In this document: in pieces, positions 24,518 through 28,131 of the stretch | Layout of the letters: the number at the start of each line of letters is the position of its first letter | Position numbering within the stretch: position 1 is the stretch's first letter | Notes under the pieces: generated by a model | The model's database searches: none | The model's input: the letters and a program-made list of their open reading frames with translations, nothing else | What the model was told of the DNA's origin: nothing | Origin: RGIG8748 sp045539515 | GTDB lineage: Bacteria; Bacillota; Clostridia; UMGS1810 | Assembly (NCBI GenBank): GCA_045539515.1 | Contig: JAZQFN010000080.1 | Location: forward strand, 1-28,131 | Reading direction: 5' to 3' | Length of the DNA stretch: 28,131 nt | Position numbers and translations under genes: made by a program

Positions 24518-24605
24518 AGCTGTTAAAGGGATAATAAATTAGGGAAAGAAAAATATTATGCATTATCATTTCTCTGTGTTTATTTCATTAACAGCTCTGT
24601 TTTTA
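24518..24605 (+). terminator. Terminator-like long hairpin between proS and lspA
   Basis: A perfect 10-base stem GAGCTGTTAA (24518-24527) / TTAACAGCTC (24588-24597) is followed by TGTTTTTAT. The 60-base apical part is itself partly self-complementary (AATAAA ... TTTATT). The unusual loop length lowers certainty that it stops transcription. If it does, lspA must be read by leakage or an unseen promoter. Confidence 0.6.
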
Positions 24606-24618
24606 TAAGGAGAACACA

Positions 24619-25095
24619 ATGATATTCGCTATAATAGTAATAGTACTTATATTACTGGACCAGATATCCAAATTCGCTGCAGTCAAATACCTTAAGCCTA
24701 TAGGAAACTTTACGGTTATTGAGGGAATACTTGATTTTACATATGTAGAAAACCGCGGAGCTGCCTTCGGAATTATGCAGAATCACAGATGGATATTTAT
24801 TACAGTTACCCTGATTATAACTATCGCCCTTATAATTTACAAAATAAAATCCCGTCCCAAAGACAAAGTATTAAACACTTCTCTTTGTCTTATAATTTCA
24901 GGTGCTTTAGGTAACCTTATAGACAGAATCTTCCGTGGATATGTGGTTGATATGCTTGAGGTCACGTTCATAGAGTATCCTGTATTTAATGTGGCAGACT
25001 GCTTTGTGGTAACAGGAGCAATATTACTGTCAATATATATATTATTTTTCTACAAAGAACCCGAAAAAGAGATGAAGAAAAATGACCAGATTTGA
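24619..25095 (+). CDS. lspA: Lipoprotein signal peptidase (signal peptidase II)
   Basis: 158 residues with four membrane segments. The two catalytic Asp are D111 (GYVVDMLEV) and D127 (FNVADCFVV), and the conserved ENRGAAFGI (44-52) and GALGNLIDRIFRG (95-107) are complete. It cleaves the signal peptide of diacylglyceryl-modified prolipoproteins after Lgt has acted. The ATG follows AAGGAGAACACA. The pairing with an rluD-like gene downstream (14-base overlap) is the standard Firmicutes order. Confidence 0.97.
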   Translation: MIFAIIVIVLILLDQISKFAAVKYLKPIGNFTVIEGILDFTYVENRGAAFGIMQNHRWIFITVTLIITIALIIYKIKSRPKDKVLNTSLCLIISGALGNLIDRIFRGYVVDMLEVTFIEYPVFNVADCFVVTGAILLSIYILFFYKEPEKEMKKNDQI

Positions 25096-25987
25096 AATTA
25101 CTGCAGATGAAAATGGCGTCAGAGCCGACAAATACATTAAAATAGAAGATATGCCCCGTTCACAGGTTCAAAAGCTTATTGATGAAGGCAACGTAACAGT
25201 AAATGGCAATATAATCAAAGGTTCATATAAAATAAAAAACGGCGATGTCATTGTGGTAAATGTACCGGACCCTGTTGAACTTGATATCAAAGCTCAAAAT
25301 ATTCCCCTGGATATAGTGTATGAAGATGAACATATGCTTGTAATAAATAAATCTCAGGGTATGGTGGTACATCCTGCTGCCGGTAACTACGAGGGAACTT
25401 TAGTCAATGCCCTTATGTACCATTGCAAGGATTCCCTAAGCGGAATAAACGGTGTAATGCGCCCGGGTATAGTACACAGAATAGACAAGGACACCTCCGG
25501 ACTTCTTCTTGTGGCAAAAACAAATGAAGCACATATTTCGCTGTCGGAACAGATTAAAAATAAAACCGCTCACAGACATTACATTTGCCTTGTACATGGT
25601 ATAGTTGCAAACAAAAAAGGTATAATCGATGCCCCAATAGGCAGACACCCCTCCAACCGCCTTAAAATGGCTGTAACACCAAACAATTCCAAGGAAGCAG
25701 TAACCCATTTTGAAGTGCTTGAACATTTAAACAATGCAAGCTATGTGGCATGCGATCTTGAAACCGGAAGAACACATCAGATAAGAGTTCATATGCAGTA
25801 CATAGGTCATCCCATAATTGGCGATCCATTGTACTTAAGCAAAAACTCCTTTGGTCTTGCAGGTCAGGCACTTCACGCTGAAAAAATAAGCTTTGACCAT
25901 CCCGTAACGGGCGAAAGAATGGAATTTTCCGCACCGCCGCCCGCTTACTTTACACAGCTTCTTGAAAAGCTGAGAAAAGGTGAATAA
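25082..25987 (+). CDS. RluA/RluD family 23S rRNA pseudouridine synthase
   Basis: 301 residues: an S4 RNA-binding domain (about 12-60, with GVRADKYIK ... RSQVQKLIDEGNVTVNG) and the catalytic domain with GIVHRIDKDTSGLLLVAK. D135 is the catalytic Asp in HRID. ETGRTHQIRVHM, another family block, lies near 227. It matches the YlyB/RluD subgroup normally encoded after lspA, which converts specific uridines of large-subunit rRNA to pseudouridine; the exact sites are inferred. Its ATG overlaps lspA by 14 bases. Confidence 0.94.
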   Translation: MTRFEITADENGVRADKYIKIEDMPRSQVQKLIDEGNVTVNGNIIKGSYKIKNGDVIVVNVPDPVELDIKAQNIPLDIVYEDEHMLVINKSQGMVVHPAAGNYEGTLVNALMYHCKDSLSGINGVMRPGIVHRIDKDTSGLLLVAKTNEAHISLSEQIKNKTAHRHYICLVHGIVANKKGIIDAPIGRHPSNRLKMAVTPNNSKEAVTHFEVLEHLNNASYVACDLETGRTHQIRVHMQYIGHPIIGDPLYLSKNSFGLAGQALHAEKISFDHPVTGERMEFSAPPPAYFTQLLEKLRKGE

Positions 25988-25988
25988 T

Positions 25989-27986
25989 ATGTTGATGTTT
26001 TCCCCTAAAGAAATTAAGATAATTCAGGACAGAGCAAAACGTAATCCAGAATTTATAAAACAAATCGAATTAAAAAATGCTGATGTCATAGAAAAGCAAT
26101 ATATTCAGCAAACAGGAAGAGCAACCTGGCTCCACTACTTTATGTGCCCGGAGCACACCGTAAAACTTGAATACGACCATATGAACCCCAATGAGTACCG
26201 TTGCCCGGTGTGCGGTAAATACTTCTCGGGTGAGCCATATGAGGGTGCATGGTGGCGGCTTACTCTTGAAAAAAACATTGTGGCAGCCTACGAACTCTCG
26301 GTAGCTTATGTTGCAACTTATGATGCCAAGTATCTTGATACGGTACATAAAATTCTTCTGGGATATGCAAAGTATTATCCCGGATATGAAGTTCACGGAG
26401 ATATACCCTACAATCATCCCGGAAAAGCAACCTCTCAGGTGCTTGACGATTCGGGATTCGGTAAATATCTTTTAAGAGCCTACGACCTTACAAAAGAAAC
26501 ATTTACCAAAGAGGAACAAAAGTATATAGAAGATAATCTCTTTTTGGAAATAGGAAAACACATAAAAAACCAACTTGTAGACCAGATACACAATCACGAA
26601 GCCGCAAACTGCTCTACCCTTGCTTCTATCGGTATTTATCTTGGAATACACGAATTTATCGACAGAGGACTTAACGGCAAATACGGAATTAAATATCAGC
26701 TTGACAATGCCATTTTAAAGGACGGTCTTTGGTTTGAAGGAACTGTGGGATACCATATGTATGCACTTATGTGGTTTATGGATTTTGAAAAAATGGCAAG
26801 ACATACAGAATACAGCCTTATGAAGGACCCCCACTACCGCGAAAGAATCCACACAATGATGACCTTTGTACAAAAGCTCATTAAAAAGGACCATACCGTT
26901 CCTGCACTTAATGACGGTTCACAAGGCTCAGGGACTTCTTATACCATTTACGAACACGGATATGCGGAATTTAAAGATAATGAGGTCCTTTGCGGTTTGT
27001 ATGAATGTCTTGAAACTGCACCGCGTAACAATATTGATTCTTTTTTGTACGGAGTTGATAATCTGCCTGCCAAGCAAAAAAAAGAGTTTAAAAATTATTA
27101 TTCCAAAGGCGGGTCGAATCTTGCAGTCATACATGGCAGTAATGAAAGGCATTTTCTTTTTAAAGCTCTGCCCTACGGCGGTGAGCATGACCACTATGAC
27201 AGACTTGCAATAAGCTTTTCTGCCTTTGGCAAGGATATATGTGCAGACCTCGGAACTGCCGGCGGATACGGTGCTCCCCTTCACTATGCATATTTTAAAA
27301 ACACGGCAACTCACAACACAGTAGTAGTAAACGGCGACAATATGCCTCCCCGTGACTGTAAAGTCAACGAATACACCGAGAATGCACCCGATGATATTTA
27401 TATGGATGTAAGTGTTGATTGGATTGGGGATTTCCAAATGCCCGACTCCATATTTATTAAAGCATGGGTTGACGAAAGCTATGAAAACACCAAAATGCGA
27501 AGAATTGTTAAGTGGTATGACAAATACTTCATTGACATTTTTGTTGTTGACTCTCCAAATGAACTAAAAAAAGAATGGACATGGCACATTGACGGCGAAA
27601 TGATAACAAACCACCCTGATACGCTTAAAATTGCATCTTTAAGCGATAAAAATCCTCAGGCAATTTTCCATGACATATTAAGCCATAAGCCAACCGGTGT
27701 AATAAAAAACACCTATAATTGCACTAACTGTATGCTTGATGTACATACACTTTGCGACGGCAAAGAAATAATTTACGCCAAAGGTCCTGCCAATCCCTCG
27801 ACCCATGATTTATGCTATATATTGGAAAGAACAACAGACAAAAAAACAGTATATGTAAACGTGATAGAAGCATATAAAGATTGTTCTGTAATAGATAGTG
27901 TGAATATTGAGCTTGATAATGAATTTATTAAAATAGAAATAACTGAGAATAACGGAACTAAAATAAAATTTGAAAAGAACTTATAA
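25989..27986 (+). CDS. Heparinase II/III-type polysaccharide lyase, cytoplasmic form
   Basis: 665 residues from ATG 25989, which follows AAAGGTGAATAAT (GTG 25980 in the same frame is part of that ribosome site). The N-terminal half is an alpha/alpha toroid. It has a putative Zn site C53xxH56 ... C72xxC75, then HNHEAAN (about 201-207), YHMYALMW (Tyr about 255) and GGEHDHYDRLAI (His about 400 and 402), which correspond in order to the His-Tyr-His set of heparinase II and oligoalginate lyases. The C-terminal part is beta-rich (TATHNTVVVNG and onward). There is no signal peptide, so it should act on imported oligosaccharides such as uronate-containing glycans; the substrate is not known. It begins one base after the rluD-like stop, an unusual partner for that gene. 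Confidence 0.85.
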   Translation: MLMFSPKEIKIIQDRAKRNPEFIKQIELKNADVIEKQYIQQTGRATWLHYFMCPEHTVKLEYDHMNPNEYRCPVCGKYFSGEPYEGAWWRLTLEKNIVAAYELSVAYVATYDAKYLDTVHKILLGYAKYYPGYEVHGDIPYNHPGKATSQVLDDSGFGKYLLRAYDLTKETFTKEEQKYIEDNLFLEIGKHIKNQLVDQIHNHEAANCSTLASIGIYLGIHEFIDRGLNGKYGIKYQLDNAILKDGLWFEGTVGYHMYALMWFMDFEKMARHTEYSLMKDPHYRERIHTMMTFVQKLIKKDHTVPALNDGSQGSGTSYTIYEHGYAEFKDNEVLCGLYECLETAPRNNIDSFLYGVDNLPAKQKKEFKNYYSKGGSNLAVIHGSNERHFLFKALPYGGEHDHYDRLAISFSAFGKDICADLGTAGGYGAPLHYAYFKNTATHNTVVVNGDNMPPRDCKVNEYTENAPDDIYMDVSVDWIGDFQMPDSIFIKAWVDESYENTKMRRIVKWYDKYFIDIFVVDSPNELKKEWTWHIDGEMITNHPDTLKIASLSDKNPQAIFHDILSHKPTGVIKNTYNCTNCMLDVHTLCDGKEIIYAKGPANPSTHDLCYILERTTDKKTVYVNVIEAYKDCSVIDSVNIELDNEFIKIEITENNGTKIKFEKNL

Positions 27987-28056
27987 AATTAAGACCTGCT
28001 AAATAAAGTCAAGAGAAAATTCAAAAAATTTTCAGCTTAAATAATATCATAGCAAA

Positions 28057-28084
28057 CAGACCGGCATTGAAAAGTGTCGGTCTG
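28057..28084 (+). terminator. Possible hairpin after the heparinase-like gene
   Basis: A 10-base stem with one G-T pair, CAGACCGGCA (28057-28066) / TGTCGGTCTG (28075-28084), with an 8-base loop. It is followed by AAATTT instead of a clean T run on the plus strand, and by TTTGCT on the minus strand, so its direction is uncertain. Between the stop at 27986 and this hairpin is a second AT stem GAAAATT ... AATTTTC. Nothing else is seen to the window end. Confidence 0.4.
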
Positions 28085-28131
28085 AAATTTATGCAAAAAT
28101 AATTCTATGAGTTTAAATAGACTCCCTTAAC

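Overview
The window reads as a low-GC, spore-forming member of the Clostridia (Firmicutes), probably an uncultured gut-type Oscillospirales-like organism. The reasons are AT-rich non-coding DNA, strong GGAGG ribosome sites, sporulation genes of the YqfC/YqfD/YlbJ/SpoVG type, a Bacillus/Clostridium order phoH-ybeY-era-recO, and a paired-M16 (YfmF/YfmH) plus lgt block. The genus assignment is inference only.

Layout. 1-2306 (minus) is pyruvate phosphate dikinase, cut by the window edge. 2475-7261 (minus) is a tightly overlapping operon: yqfC, yqfD, phoH-like, ybeY, era, a small yqzL-like ORF, recO. It joins sporulation membrane/coat functions to ribosome maturation and DNA repair. ylbJ (7328-8410, plus) diverges from yqfC. 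8457-8899 has no gene and holds a compact structured repeat with terminal inverted repeats and two nested hairpins. 8900-11186 (minus) is an unusual accessory operon: a creatinase-like M24 protein without the metal ligands, an Anabaena-sensory-rhodopsin-transducer (ASRT) family protein, and a creatininase-family gene broken by one in-frame TAA. 11294-14852 (minus) is a heterodimeric ABC exporter with its own promoter.

15059-18660 (minus) is a magnesium-transport transcription unit: promoter, a 36-codon leader ORF, an intrinsic terminator, mgtE, a MATE transporter and a DUF436/YwlG protein. The leader ORF followed by a terminator suggests attenuation of mgtE by a mechanism that does not look like the M-box riboswitch. 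18677-22115 (minus) is yfmF-yfmH-lgt. spoVG (22361-22624, plus) has its own promoter and terminator. 22742-27986 (plus) is proS (own promoter, followed by a terminator-like long hairpin), lspA, an rluD-like pseudouridine synthase, and a heparinase II/III-type lyase joined directly to it.

Most of the content is ordinary housekeeping. The items that deserve a second look are the mgtE leader ORF with terminator, the creatinase-like/ASRT/creatininase-like operon with its nonsense codon, the structured repeat beside it, and the small ORF overlapping recO. No tRNA, rRNA, CRISPR array, insertion sequence or phage gene is visible.
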